From Helicobacter sp. MIT 21-1697 (GTDB lineage: Bacteria; Campylobacterota; Campylobacteria; Campylobacterales; Helicobacteraceae), in the NCBI RefSeq assembly GCF_026241255.1, contig NZ_JAPHNC010000002.1, positions 243,826 through 307,825 of the forward strand: 64,000 nucleotides of DNA. Direction: 5' to 3'. Numbering within the stretch: position 1 is the stretch's first letter; every line of letters starts with the position of its first letter. Both the position numbers and the translations under genes were made by a program. Below the pieces are notes generated by a model. It had not been told where the DNA came from. It did no database searches and saw nothing but the letters and a program-made list of their open reading frames with translations. This document shows, piece by piece, positions 33,460-42,679 of this stretch.

Positions 33460-35259
33460 TTATCCTAGCAACATAATCGCTACATCACTGCCTACTTGCA
33501 TACCTTGAGTGGCATAAATTTCTTTTACTACGCCATCAATGGGAGAAAGCACTTCATTTTCCATTTTCATAGCTTCCACAATCGCTAGTGTATCGCCTTG
33601 TCTAACTTTATCACCTACTTGCACTTTAATCTTTGTGAGTGTGCCGGGCATTGGAGATTTAGCGTGTCCCGGTGCAGTTGCTTGAGGCAAAGCTCCAACT
33701 TTTTGCTCTTTGATAATCTTGCCTTCCAAAGAGGTGCAAACACTCTCCACAAATACCTCTTTAAGCTCTCCATCAACGCGTATAAAAAATGGACGCACCT
33801 CATCAGTTTTTTCCCCACTGCCCTCAATTTTAATAGCATAATGCTCCCCATTGACAACAATCTCAAATTCTTTAGGCAGTTTATCATCACATCTTTCTTC
33901 ATAAGATTCTAAAGGTTCAGGGTTAAGTGCATTTGCATTGCGTTCTTGCAAAAATGTTTGCGCAATAGCCCCAAACATTGCATAAGATATAACATCTTGC
34001 GCACTTTTAGCAAATTCTGCGCTTTCTTCTTGTGCTCTTTTAAGTTCAGGAGAAAGTAAATCTGCAGGACGCACCTGAACAATCTCCTCACCCTCGCTTA
34101 AAACTTTTTTGACCAATATTTCACTTAAGGGTGCGGGTGTGCGTCCATATAAGCCTTTAACAACATTGCGCGTTTCAGTCGTGATTGTCTTGTATCGTTC
34201 TCCCATAAGCACATTAAGCACAGCTTGAGTACCGACAATCTGACTTGATGGTGTAACTAAAGGCACATAGCCAAAATCTGCCCTTACATTTGGAATTTCA
34301 TTCATCACTTCGTCCATTCTATCAAGAGCATTTTGCTCTTTGAGCTGATTTGCCATATTTGAAATCATACCACCGGGAATCTGATTGACAAGCACACGCG
34401 TATCAATTTGATTATATTGAGATTCAAACTTTTTATATTTGCGGCGGTTTTTACGCAAGATTTCTGCAGCCGCCTCCATAGGTGCAATATCAAGCCCACT
34501 ATCCCACTCTGTGCCTTTAAGTGTGGCAACCATAGATTGTGTGCAAGGGTGGCTCGTGCCTTCACTCAAAGCCGAATTTGCTAAATCCAACACATCAACC
34601 CCCGCTTCAACTGCCTTTAAATGCGCGCCAAATGCAAAACCAGCAGTTGAATGCGTATGCAAACATAAATATACACCTAGTTCTTCTTTAAGTGCTTTTA
34701 CCAAGTCATACGCTGCAAAGGGTGTAAGCAAGCCTGCCATATCTTTAATAGCAATAGAATCACAACCCATTGCAACAAGCTCTTTTGCATATTCTACAAA
34801 ACTTGTAATCGTATGCACCGGTGAAGTTGTATAGCAAATCGCTCCTTGTGCGTGTTTGCCATATTTTTTGACACTTTCAATAGAAGTTTTAAGATTACGC
34901 GCATCATTAAAAGCATCAAAGATTCTAAAAATATCCATACCTGCTTCGCTTGAAAGCCTCACAAATTCCTCAACTACATCATCAGCATAATGCCGATAAC
35001 CTATAAGATTCTGTCCTCGTAAAAGCATTTGCAATGGTGTTTTAACAAAAACTTTTTTAAATTCATTCAATCGCTCAAACGGGTCTTCTTTGAGATAGCG
35101 CAAACAAGTATCATAAGTCGCTCCACCCCATACTTCCACGCTATGAAAGCCAATAGAATCAAAAATCTTTGCTGCCTCAAGCAAGTCTTGTGTGCGCATA
35201 CGAGTAGCCAAAAGCGACTGATGTCCATCTCGCAAACTATTTTCTGTGATTTTTATCAT
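33460..35259 (-). CDS. pycB: Pyruvate carboxylase subunit B (biotin-dependent carboxyltransferase)
   Basis: A 599-residue protein with an N-terminal HMGL-like carboxyltransferase domain (ENSLRDGHQSLLATRM, metal-binding HTHST), a conserved carboxylase domain, and a C-terminal biotinyl domain with Lys565 in EAMKMEN. It transfers carboxyl from biotin to pyruvate to make oxaloacetate. Length equals that of C. jejuni PycB as I recall. The biotin carboxylase partner PycA is not in the window. Oxaloacetate decarboxylase alpha subunit has the same layout, but no beta or gamma subunit is near, so the carboxylase reading is favoured. Confidence 0.88.
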   Translation of the reverse strand: MIKITENSLRDGHQSLLATRMRTQDLLEAAKIFDSIGFHSVEVWGGATYDTCLRYLKEDPFERLNEFKKVFVKTPLQMLLRGQNLIGYRHYADDVVEEFVRLSSEAGMDIFRIFDAFNDARNLKTSIESVKKYGKHAQGAICYTTSPVHTITSFVEYAKELVAMGCDSIAIKDMAGLLTPFAAYDLVKALKEELGVYLCLHTHSTAGFAFGAHLKAVEAGVDVLDLANSALSEGTSHPCTQSMVATLKGTEWDSGLDIAPMEAAAEILRKNRRKYKKFESQYNQIDTRVLVNQIPGGMISNMANQLKEQNALDRMDEVMNEIPNVRADFGYVPLVTPSSQIVGTQAVLNVLMGERYKTITTETRNVVKGLYGRTPAPLSEILVKKVLSEGEEIVQVRPADLLSPELKRAQEESAEFAKSAQDVISYAMFGAIAQTFLQERNANALNPEPLESYEERCDDKLPKEFEIVVNGEHYAIKIEGSGEKTDEVRPFFIRVDGELKEVFVESVCTSLEGKIIKEQKVGALPQATAPGHAKSPMPGTLTKIKVQVGDKVRQGDTLAIVEAMKMENEVLSPIDGVVKEIYATQGMQVGSDVAIMLLG

Positions 35260-35306
35260 AATCTCACCTTCTCATTGGATTGTTCATTATTATAGATTTT
35301 ATCGCA

Positions 35307-35327
35307 TTTAGCATTATAAATGCTAAA
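35307..35327 (-). terminator. Perfect inverted repeat after yaaA
   Basis: TTTAGCATT and AATGCTAAA are perfect 9-base arms with a three-base spacer, six bases past the yaaA stop codon. It is probably a terminator for yaaA although the T run is weak; an operator for pycB cannot be excluded. Confidence 0.5.
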
Positions 35328-35333
35328 AATATA

Positions 35334-36077
35334 CTAAGAGGATACCTCATAAGTCAATATTGTAGCATTTTGTGTGTGAGAGCACTCACATAAATGTAAA
35401 TTTTCAATTTCTAATCTCACTAATTCATCAAGATGAGAAATTCCATTTTGTGCCACTGCACGCGCATAAATGCCACGATAAAACTTCGCATAATGGCTTA
35501 CCTTCTTGCTATCTTTTAAAAATACAATTTGAGCATAATGTTTTGCACATTTACATTCATAAACCTTCATATATGCTTCTGCGCGTAAATCAAGCACTTC
35601 TTGCCCACTTAAAACCTCATCAATCACAGGTTTTAAGTGCTTATAGAGATTTTTGAGTGCAAATGCACCTTTACCCTTGCCTTGATGTAAATTATAATAA
35701 GGAATCCTCTCATCTGCTCTCACTGCGCCAAAAAGATTGCTAAAAATATAAAGATTCTGATACAAATACACTTGTGCCTGATGAGGCAAACTTTCAAAAT
35801 CAAGTGCCTTATAACCCACGCCGTTATAAAGCCTAATAGATTCTATACACGGCACATTGAAGAGATTTTGCGCCAAGCTTAGCTCCTCAATATGAAGTGT
35901 TTTGCTACCAAAAAGTGTAGCTATTTCTTGTTCGCTTGCAGTTTGCAAAAAGGCTACATATTCACGCACTGCTTTAGAATCTAGCTTAGATTCTAAGGGC
36001 ATATAATCTTTATGCTTGAGTATGTTTTGTGGATTATTTTTACCCTCACTTGGGCTAAAGAGAATTTTTATACTCAT
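35334..36077 (-). CDS. yaaA: Peroxide-stress protein YaaA
   Basis: A 247-residue UPF0246 protein. KILFSPSEGKNN at the start, LYNGVGYKALDF in the middle, and AKFYRGIYARAVAQN near the end are family blocks. In E. coli YaaA lowers free iron during hydrogen-peroxide stress; the mechanism involves a DNA-binding fold. Upstream is the DUF3298 lipoprotein gene, on the same strand with a 24-base gap. Confidence 0.85.
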   Translation of the reverse strand: MSIKILFSPSEGKNNPQNILKHKDYMPLESKLDSKAVREYVAFLQTASEQEIATLFGSKTLHIEELSLAQNLFNVPCIESIRLYNGVGYKALDFESLPHQAQVYLYQNLYIFSNLFGAVRADERIPYYNLHQGKGKGAFALKNLYKHLKPVIDEVLSGQEVLDLRAEAYMKVYECKCAKHYAQIVFLKDSKKVSHYAKFYRGIYARAVAQNGISHLDELVRLEIENLHLCECSHTQNATILTYEVSS

Positions 36078-36101
36078 CTTTTATTCTGCAAACCACATTT
36101 T

Positions 36102-37376
36102 CTATAAACCAAACAAATACGCATAAGGTGAGGCAGGATTGGCAAAAGGTTTCAAATCCTCATATGTAATGCTTACACTTATCTCTCCTTGGACATAAGG
36201 AGCAATCTCATAAGTATGCCACACGAAATTTATGCCTTGAGATGTAATAAAAAAGGTTTGCGGTAATGCTTTAAGTGGTAAGCTCCCCTCAAAAAGCCTC
36301 TCTTTATACTTTGGGCTATCTAATTTTTGCGTGAGTGTGCGCAAAAGTGCGTTTTTATTCTGCTCATTGAGAGTAAATATATCCTCAATCTTGTTTGAAA
36401 GTCTCTCACCATTGTGCAAGGAATAGCTTTCCATTTCATTGCCCCACACTCCGTGTGCTCCGCCTGCATACACATAAGAAAATGTATTAAATGTGAGAAT
36501 ATAAGAATCTATAAAACTCACGCTGTAACTTTGCTGATACTCTGCATTAAACTTTTCCTCTTCTTGGCTATATGTTCTAAAATCCTGCTTGGCTAAATCT
36601 TTAAGCTTCTGTTGTAATTCTGGCACATCTTTTGCCCCTTGTGCAAACTGCGCATTAAGCCGCTCTATAATTTTGCTCTCAAGCTTAGTATGCAAGGGCA
36701 ACACAATAGGTTTAATATAGCTAGATTCAAAAGAAACTATTTCCTCATCGGCTCTTTTGAGAGATTCACTATATTTTCCTTGTGTGAAAACCACTTCACT
36801 CAAAGGCAAAGAGCTATCTTGTATGAACTCAAAAGTCATGTCTTTAAAATAACTTTTTTGCTCCCATTGTTTTTCTTCACTTTGTTGTGCTTTATCTCCA
36901 AAGTCGCTTTGCCACACACCACTTATATGCAAAAGCCCTCTCTCATCTTTACTCAAAGTCATCTTTTGTGAGTTAAGCGCAAATGAAATATATTCATCAA
37001 CACCCAATGCTTCATTCCACACATTTGGTAATTCTATAAAAGCATATAAAGGCGACTCTTGCGAATCTTGCCCGCCAAAAATTTCATCTCCCGTATCACT
37101 TTCTCTATGTAAAAGAGAGAAATATGCCACTTGCTCCTTATCGCCTACTTTGCCCTTAAGCACATAAAAAGCACTGCTATTTGCTTGTAATCCTAGCAAC
37201 TCTCGCACAGAGGCAAAATCTTTAGTTTGTGTCATCTCACTCTTTTGTGCCAACTCCTTATCTTGCTCTACTTGAGTAGATTCTATGCTTTGAGAATCTT
37301 TTGAATCCCCACAACCTACCAAAGCTAAATGCAAAAAAATCCCTAAAACAATCTGCACGACAATCAAAAATCTCAT
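36102..37376 (-). CDS. DUF3298/DUF4163-type lipoprotein
   Basis: A 424-residue putative lipoprotein with lipobox LALVGC (Cys22) followed by a long serine/glutamine/glutamate linker. Residues from about 270 resemble the DUF3298 domain found in RsiV-type extracytoplasmic proteins: YAGGAHGVWGNEMESY, then NGERLSNKIEDIFTL. It would be on the periplasmic face of the envelope. No signalling partner such as an ECF sigma factor lies nearby. Role unknown. Confidence 0.68.
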   Translation of the reverse strand: MRFLIVVQIVLGIFLHLALVGCGDSKDSQSIESTQVEQDKELAQKSEMTQTKDFASVRELLGLQANSSAFYVLKGKVGDKEQVAYFSLLHRESDTGDEIFGGQDSQESPLYAFIELPNVWNEALGVDEYISFALNSQKMTLSKDERGLLHISGVWQSDFGDKAQQSEEKQWEQKSYFKDMTFEFIQDSSLPLSEVVFTQGKYSESLKRADEEIVSFESSYIKPIVLPLHTKLESKIIERLNAQFAQGAKDVPELQQKLKDLAKQDFRTYSQEEEKFNAEYQQSYSVSFIDSYILTFNTFSYVYAGGAHGVWGNEMESYSLHNGERLSNKIEDIFTLNEQNKNALLRTLTQKLDSPKYKERLFEGSLPLKALPQTFFITSQGINFVWHTYEIAPYVQGEISVSITYEDLKPFANPASPYAYLFGL

Positions 37377-37400
37377 AGTATCCTCTTTGGGTTCAAATAG

Positions 37401-37787
37401 CTACCAACCGCGTGAAACGATATGGCAACTCATACAGCCTCTTAAAATTCGTCCATACGCGCCTGCACTCTCAACAAATTCATCACGTTTTAAAAATCGC
37501 TCCATTGCCTCAATATTTTCCTCATTTCTATTTAAAACGCTTGTTACGACATTTATGTCCCTACGTCTTTGTGCTCCAAGATAAGTATTAGGGTCAATAT
37601 GTAGCAATTTCTTATTGAGTGCCTTAAAGTCTTTGAGTCCCTCATTAATCCATTCTTTTCTGTTATATAAAAATCCCCTCTCCATTCTATCCATTGCATA
37701 TTCCATATCTCGCATAATTTGTGTGAGCTGTTGATTTTGTGCCAAAAGACTGCACACACATAATCCTACAAACCACAAAGCCCTCAT
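37401..37787 (-). CDS. Small cytochrome c'-like protein
   Basis: A 128-residue protein with a signal peptide (cleaved near LLAQ) and helical character throughout. The only heme-binding motif, CMSCH (118-122), lies eleven residues from the C-terminus, the position typical of class II cytochromes such as cytochrome c'. These can carry electrons or bind NO. Periplasmic location follows from the signal peptide and the need for heme attachment there. Coupled to the yggS-like gene upstream (4-base overlap). Confidence 0.72.
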   Translation of the reverse strand: MRALWFVGLCVCSLLAQNQQLTQIMRDMEYAMDRMERGFLYNRKEWINEGLKDFKALNKKLLHIDPNTYLGAQRRRDINVVTSVLNRNEENIEAMERFLKRDEFVESAGAYGRILRGCMSCHIVSRGW

Positions 37788-38452
37788 CTTACCTCCTCAA
37801 ATAGTTTTGAACCAATCCGCACAAGATTTGCTCCATAAGCAATCGCTATTTCAAAATCCCCACTCATACCCATAGAGAGAATCTTCGCACCATTTGGCTT
37901 AAGAGAATCAAACACATCGCGCGTTAATTTGAAGCTACGCTCTATCAGTGCTCTATCATCGCTATGCGCTCCAATACTCATTATACCCTCAAGTTTGACA
38001 TTTGGACAAGTAGCGCAAATTTGCTCATATATATCTTTGGCAGATTCTATGCTTACACCACTTTTGCTTGCCTCATTTGCCGCATTCACTTGAAGCAATG
38101 CGCGAATCTTTCGCTCTCCTAGTCGCTTTTGCACAGCATTAGCAAGCTTAAGGGAATCTAGGCTATGTAAAAGACTAGGTTGCAGGTTAAGAAGTGTATT
38201 GATTTTATTTTCTTGCAATGAGCCGATAAAATGCCACTCTATGGGCAAATCACTTAAAGATTCACTCTTAGTGCGTAAATCCTGCACTTTGTTTTCACCA
38301 AACGCTCTTTGCCCATATTCATAAAGAGCACGAATATGTGCTTCACTTTGGTATTTACTCACTGCCACAAGAGAAATGATTTGATGAGCATCATAGGCTA
38401 ATCGGGCGCGTTCAATGCGGCGCAAAACCCTTTCAAGATTCAAAGCCAACAT
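37784..38452 (-). CDS. YggS-family PLP homeostasis protein
   Basis: A 222-residue PLP-binding protein with Lys33 in VAVSKY, GENKVQDLRTK and WHFIGSLQENKI. The family buffers pyridoxal phosphate and affects amino-acid pools; no enzyme activity is known. Last residues overlap the cytochrome gene, and rseP lies 9 bases upstream. Confidence 0.9.
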   Translation of the reverse strand: MLALNLERVLRRIERARLAYDAHQIISLVAVSKYQSEAHIRALYEYGQRAFGENKVQDLRTKSESLSDLPIEWHFIGSLQENKINTLLNLQPSLLHSLDSLKLANAVQKRLGERKIRALLQVNAANEASKSGVSIESAKDIYEQICATCPNVKLEGIMSIGAHSDDRALIERSFKLTRDVFDSLKPNGAKILSMGMSGDFEIAIAYGANLVRIGSKLFEEVR

Positions 38453-38461
38453 TCTCTCTCC

Positions 38462-39514
38462 TTATGACAATAAACGAAAAATATCATTATACAATCCAAG
38501 CAACATTAAAGCCAAAAGTATTCCCCAGCCGCATAGCGTAAGGTAATAGGCGATATTTTCACTTGGGGGCTTTTTCATAATGAGTTCATAGCAATTAAAC
38601 ATAATATGCCCTCCATCAAGCGCAGGTATAGGGAGGAGATTCAAAATCCCAAGATTCACAGAAATAAGCGCAGTAAGCCAAAAAAGTATCACCCAGCCCT
38701 CTTGCGAGGCTGAACCTATCACAGATACGATACTCACAACTCCGCCCAACTCACTGCTAGGCACGACACCACTTATAAGCTTTACAATTCCTTGCACAAT
38801 AAGTGTGCTTGCTTTTATGCTTTCATCTAATCCATAAATAAGAGAATCCAACCCCTTATAACGCACTTCGCCCATCACTCCACCGCTGCTTATACCAATA
38901 ATCTTGCGCATAATAGATTCTTTAAAGATATTTTGCGCTTCTTGTTCTATGGGCGTTAGTTTCAAGCTTAATGTCTCCTCACCCCTTTGGATTGTCATTT
39001 CTAGCTCTCCTTGTGAGCGCAGAATGATAGAATCTAACTCTTCCCAAGTTTTAATTTCCTTATGATTCATACTTAAGATTCTATCTCCTGCTTTGATACC
39101 CGCTTGATAAGCAGGATAGCCCTCTCTAACTTCCCCAACTACGGGCAATAAGCTTAATTTTCCACCCATACCCACTGCCACATAAAGGATAAAGGCAAGG
39201 ATAAGATTAAAAAGCGGACCCGCCAATAAAATAGCTATACGTTGGAGCGGGGATTTACTCATATATGAATCTGCCTCATAATTGCGAACTTTTGGATTAC
39301 TATCATCTTGTCCTTTTAGTTTCACATAGCCGCCAAGCGGAATAAGTGAAAGGGCATATTGAGTTTGCCCTATTTGCATACTTGCAATTTTTTTGCCAAA
39401 ACCTACGCTAAACACTTCTACGCGCACGCCACAGATTCTTGCAACAATACAATGTCCCAATTCGTGAAAAAAAACCAAAAAAGATAAAATGAAAAAAGCA
39501 ACAATGAGATTCAT
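38462..39514 (-). CDS. rseP: RIP metalloprotease RseP/YaeL
   Basis: A 350-residue site-2 protease of the inner membrane. HELGH at 17-21 with a C-terminal NLLPIPALDGGH gives the intramembrane zinc site, and a PDZ domain (GYPAYQAGIKAGDRI) lies between. It cleaves membrane-bound regulators or signal peptides after a first cut. The start at 39514 is chosen: it overlaps the pgsA stop as ATGA, and the 24-residue extension to 39586 would be out of place on a membrane protein. Confidence 0.92.
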   Translation of the reverse strand: MNLIVAFFILSFLVFFHELGHCIVARICGVRVEVFSVGFGKKIASMQIGQTQYALSLIPLGGYVKLKGQDDSNPKVRNYEADSYMSKSPLQRIAILLAGPLFNLILAFILYVAVGMGGKLSLLPVVGEVREGYPAYQAGIKAGDRILSMNHKEIKTWEELDSIILRSQGELEMTIQRGEETLSLKLTPIEQEAQNIFKESIMRKIIGISSGGVMGEVRYKGLDSLIYGLDESIKASTLIVQGIVKLISGVVPSSELGGVVSIVSVIGSASQEGWVILFWLTALISVNLGILNLLPIPALDGGHIMFNCYELIMKKPPSENIAYYLTLCGWGILLALMLLGLYNDIFRLLS

Positions 39515-40056
39515 ACGCTCAAACTTTTTACATATTTTAAAGTGTAATCTGCCCCAGAATAGAGGGTAAGTGCTACTGCAATCCATAATAATATCTCACC
39601 ACCGGGGAAAAAGTCTGCTAATAAAAATGCGATTGCCGCAATTTGCGCACCTGTTTTGTATTTGCCACTTCTACTTGCTGCCACACTTGCGCCACTTCCT
39701 GCCACCATTACGCGCAATCCAGTGATAAAAAATTCTCGTGATAAAATTAAAAATACTGCCCAAGGAGACGCTCTATCCAAAATTAAAAGAGCAATAAAAG
39801 CAGAAAGAATAAGCATTTTATCTGCTAATGGGTCAAATACTTCCCCAAAGCGCGAACGCACACAATATTCACGCGCAATATAGCCATCAAAAAAATCTGT
39901 GAGCGAGGCTATGCAAAAAATAAGGCAAGTAAGGTAATTTACCCAGCTCCTATCAATATAATCAGGGAATACTGCCTCATAATGCAATGCTATAAAAAGC
40001 AATAAAACCGCTAAAAATATTCGTGAAATACTTAAAAAATTGGGTAAATGCTTCAC
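39511..40056 (-). CDS. pgsA: CDP-diacylglycerol-glycerol-3-phosphate 3-phosphatidyltransferase
   Basis: A 181-residue inner-membrane enzyme for phosphatidylglycerol synthesis. The CDP-alcohol phosphotransferase motif is complete: Asp54, Asp57-Gly58, Ala61-Arg62, Gly71, Asp75 and Asp79. The start codon is GTG, with AAGGAAGA before it; no ATG fits. Coupled to rseP by a 4-base overlap. Confidence 0.93.
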   Translation of the reverse strand: MKHLPNFLSISRIFLAVLLLFIALHYEAVFPDYIDRSWVNYLTCLIFCIASLTDFFDGYIAREYCVRSRFGEVFDPLADKMLILSAFIALLILDRASPWAVFLILSREFFITGLRVMVAGSGASVAASRSGKYKTGAQIAAIAFLLADFFPGGEILLWIAVALTLYSGADYTLKYVKSLSV

Positions 40057-40155
40057 TCTTCTTCCTTCAAATACCTCTATAAATTAAAAATGAAAGTAGA
40101 TTCTACAATGGATTATTTAACTTAACACAAAAGTATCAAAAGTTATACGAGTTTT

Positions 40156-40164
40156 TGCTACAAT
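40156..40164 (+). promoter_or_regulatory. Extended -10 of corA
   Basis: TG-C-TACAAT lies 34 bases before the corA ATG, in the divergent gap to pgsA. The gene then has a strong AAGGAGG ribosome-binding site. Confidence 0.55.
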
Positions 40165-40197
40165 CACGCAGGATATTTATTATTAAGGAGGTAGGAG

Positions 40198-41166
40198 ATG
40201 ATTAATATTTTTGTAAGACGCGGAGGGCTTATTGTGCGTGAAAGCTTGTATTCAAGTGATGAGCAAATTAAAGTTTTCCACGAAGAAGACAAGATTCTAT
40301 GGATTGATTTGTTTCGCCCCTCAAGTGATGAAGTAAATTATATTTCACAAACTTATCATCTTGAAGTGCCCACTAAAGAAGAAAGAGAAGAGATTGAACA
40401 ATCAGCTAGATACTGGGAAGATAGCGGGAGCATTACGATAAATACTTATTTTCTTGTGCGCTCTTCTGAATCCGAACTCCATAATGAAACAATCACTTTT
40501 TTGTTGCGTAAAAATATCCTCTTTACAATCCGATATAGTGAGTTTCGTGTTTTTGATGAGATTCAGCAAATTGTCCTTGCTACACCAAAAGTTTTTGAAG
40601 ATGGCTTTGACCTCATTGGCAAAATCTTTGAAATACGTGTAGAAAAAGATGCGGATTTGCTAGAATCTGCAGCAAAGAATACTCGTGCATTGCGCAAAAG
40701 AGTGTTTAACTCTCAAGTTATCAACTATGATGAAATGCTAGAAGAACTCTCCTCTTTACAAGAATTAAATATGAGTGTGCGAGATTCTCTTTTTGATAAA
40801 AGACGAGCTATAACCGCCGTGCTCAAAAGCGATAAAGCAGATGCTGATGTGAAAAAAAATATCACCATTGTTTTAAAAGACTTAAATTCGCTTGTTGAAT
40901 TTACAGCTGTGAATATGCACGCATTGGATAATATCCAAACGATTCTGACAAACCAAATCAATATTGAGCAAAACAAAACTATTAAACTCTTCACGGTTGT
41001 AACCGTGGCGATGATGCCTCCAACGCTTATTGGCACAATCTATGGTATGAACTTTGATAATATGCCTGAATTGCATTGGGATTTTTCCTATCCTGTGGCA
41101 CTTGTGATTATGATTCTCTCTACGATTTTTCCTATTATTTATTTTAAGAAAAAAGGTTGGATTTAA
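40198..41166 (+). CDS. corA: Magnesium transporter CorA
   Basis: A 322-residue pentameric Mg2+ channel. The long helical cytoplasmic domain is followed by two transmembrane segments at the C-terminus and the signature YGMNF (282-286) with NMPELHW in the loop. It ends with the basic tail KKKGWI. A strong ribosome-binding site precedes the ATG. The stop overlaps the start of terC (TAATG). Confidence 0.95.
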   Translation: MINIFVRRGGLIVRESLYSSDEQIKVFHEEDKILWIDLFRPSSDEVNYISQTYHLEVPTKEEREEIEQSARYWEDSGSITINTYFLVRSSESELHNETITFLLRKNILFTIRYSEFRVFDEIQQIVLATPKVFEDGFDLIGKIFEIRVEKDADLLESAAKNTRALRKRVFNSQVINYDEMLEELSSLQELNMSVRDSLFDKRRAITAVLKSDKADADVKKNITIVLKDLNSLVEFTAVNMHALDNIQTILTNQINIEQNKTIKLFTVVTVAMMPPTLIGTIYGMNFDNMPELHWDFSYPVALVIMILSTIFPIIYFKKKGWI

Positions 41167-41888
41167 TGGATTTTTCTTGGATAGGGGATTTGAATGCGTG
41201 GGTGGCACTTGTTACACTTGTGTTTTTAGAAATCGTGCTTGGCATTGATAATCTCATTTTTTTATCCATTATTATTTCACGCCTTGAGGCATCTCAACGC
41301 GATAAGGCGCGTGTTTTTGGCTTAATGCTTGCTATGCTCTCACGCATTGCGCTTTTAATCTCACTCTTTTGGGTGAGCAAACTCACAAAGCCGCTTTTTT
41401 ATATTATGGATTTGGCAGTAAGTGGGCGAGATATTGTATTGCTTTTGGGAGGATTGTTTTTGATTTATAAGGCTACAAGCGAAATTCACCAAATGACACA
41501 AACCCAAGAAGAACACACCCCTACCCCAAAATATGCGACCTTTGGCTTGGTGCTATTCCAAATTATGGTGCTTGATATTGTATTTTCACTTGATTCTGTT
41601 ATCACCGCTGTGGGTATGGTAGATATTTTGTCTGTGATGATTATTGCCATTGTTGTAAGTGTGTTTGTTATGCTTTTTGCTTCTAAGGGCATTTCGCATT
41701 TTATAGAATCCAATCCAAGCATTAAGATTCTAGCCCTTGCATTTTTGATACTCGTGGGCGTAACGCTTGTTGCAGATAGTCTGCACTTTCATATTCCTAA
41801 AGGATATATCTACTTTGCGATTGCATTTTCTTTGGGCGTGGAAATGATAAACATTTACCTTGCCAAATTACGCAAAAAATCTCATTAA
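41166..41888 (+). CDS. TerC-family integral membrane protein
   Basis: A 240-residue protein with about seven transmembrane segments and the TerC signatures LEIVLGIDNLIF near the start and DIVFSLDSVITA in the middle, with the acidic residues inside membrane helices. TerC proteins are linked to tellurite resistance or manganese export. The ATG at 41166 is used because it couples to corA (TAATG); an in-frame TTG at 41157 lies within corA. Confidence 0.88.
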   Translation: MDFSWIGDLNAWVALVTLVFLEIVLGIDNLIFLSIIISRLEASQRDKARVFGLMLAMLSRIALLISLFWVSKLTKPLFYIMDLAVSGRDIVLLLGGLFLIYKATSEIHQMTQTQEEHTPTPKYATFGLVLFQIMVLDIVFSLDSVITAVGMVDILSVMIIAIVVSVFVMLFASKGISHFIESNPSIKILALAFLILVGVTLVADSLHFHIPKGYIYFAIAFSLGVEMINIYLAKLRKKSH

Positions 41889-41893
41889 TACAC

Positions 41894-42679
41894 CTAAGAT
41901 TCAATAGCTCTCAATCCTTCAAGACTAAGGGCTGTTTTGCTCATTAGACTGCCTCCGCGCACTACGCCGCTTTCATAATTATATACCCTAAGCCCAGCGT
42001 TAAGTGCATTTTTACGAATAGTGGCACTTTGAGAATAAGTCGTGATAATGCCTTGTGGGCGCAAAAGAGAGGTGAGAAGTGAGAAATACTCTGTGCTCCA
42101 TAAAGTTGGATTTTTCTTTGGACTAAAAGCGTCTTGATAGACAATATCAAATGTATGCTTTGGTAAAAGTGTGCAAGCTTCAATCGCATCACCTTTATAT
42201 ATATTTATCTCAAAAGATATACTTTGTGCCAACACACCGCTGTGCATAGTCATTTTTTTAGCTTGTGCGGAAGCAAACCAACAGAGAATCTCATCAATAT
42301 TTTCTATATACTCGCTCATATACAGAGGATACACCCATTTGCGCAATGCACTAAAGATATGTTCATCTTGTTCGGGGGAGTAGATACGCACTTTACCGCG
42401 ATAACCTTTTTGGACAAGTGTGCTCAAAAGTGCAAAGGTGTTGTATCCTAGCCCAAAACATATATCAAGCACATAAATCTCACTTGGGAAGTCTCCATAG
42501 GATTGCAAATGTGCCAAAGAAGGATAGATGTGTTTATGGAGGCTCTCGCTTAATGCGCCATCTTTGAGGCTATGATAACATTCATCATAAACTTCATTAT
42601 ACGCACTCAAACTTCCATCACTACTCTGTCTTATCCAACTTTTATACTTTTGCTCCACACTCTTAATGTGCCTCATCAT
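41894..42679 (-). CDS. MnmD-like tRNA (mnm5s2U34) methyltransferase
   Basis: A 261-residue SAM methyltransferase of the MnmD (MnmC N-terminal domain) type, acting on tRNA wobble uridine. Features are DICFGLGYNTFALL (SAM loop), DIVYQDAFSPKKNPTLW, and TYSQSATIRKNALNAGLRVY with RGGSLMSK, all typical. It lacks the FAD-dependent MnmC C-terminal domain. It overlaps the end of the LTA-synthase-like gene by 17 bases. Confidence 0.85.
   Translation of the reverse strand: MMRHIKSVEQKYKSWIRQSSDGSLSAYNEVYDECYHSLKDGALSESLHKHIYPSLAHLQSYGDFPSEIYVLDICFGLGYNTFALLSTLVQKGYRGKVRIYSPEQDEHIFSALRKWVYPLYMSEYIENIDEILCWFASAQAKKMTMHSGVLAQSISFEINIYKGDAIEACTLLPKHTFDIVYQDAFSPKKNPTLWSTEYFSLLTSLLRPQGIITTYSQSATIRKNALNAGLRVYNYESGVVRGGSLMSKTALSLEGLRAIES

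Noticed and set aside
34439..34834. 131-codon plus-strand frame opposite pycB
   Set aside because: Shadow of the carboxyltransferase domain; no start signal and no recognisable family.
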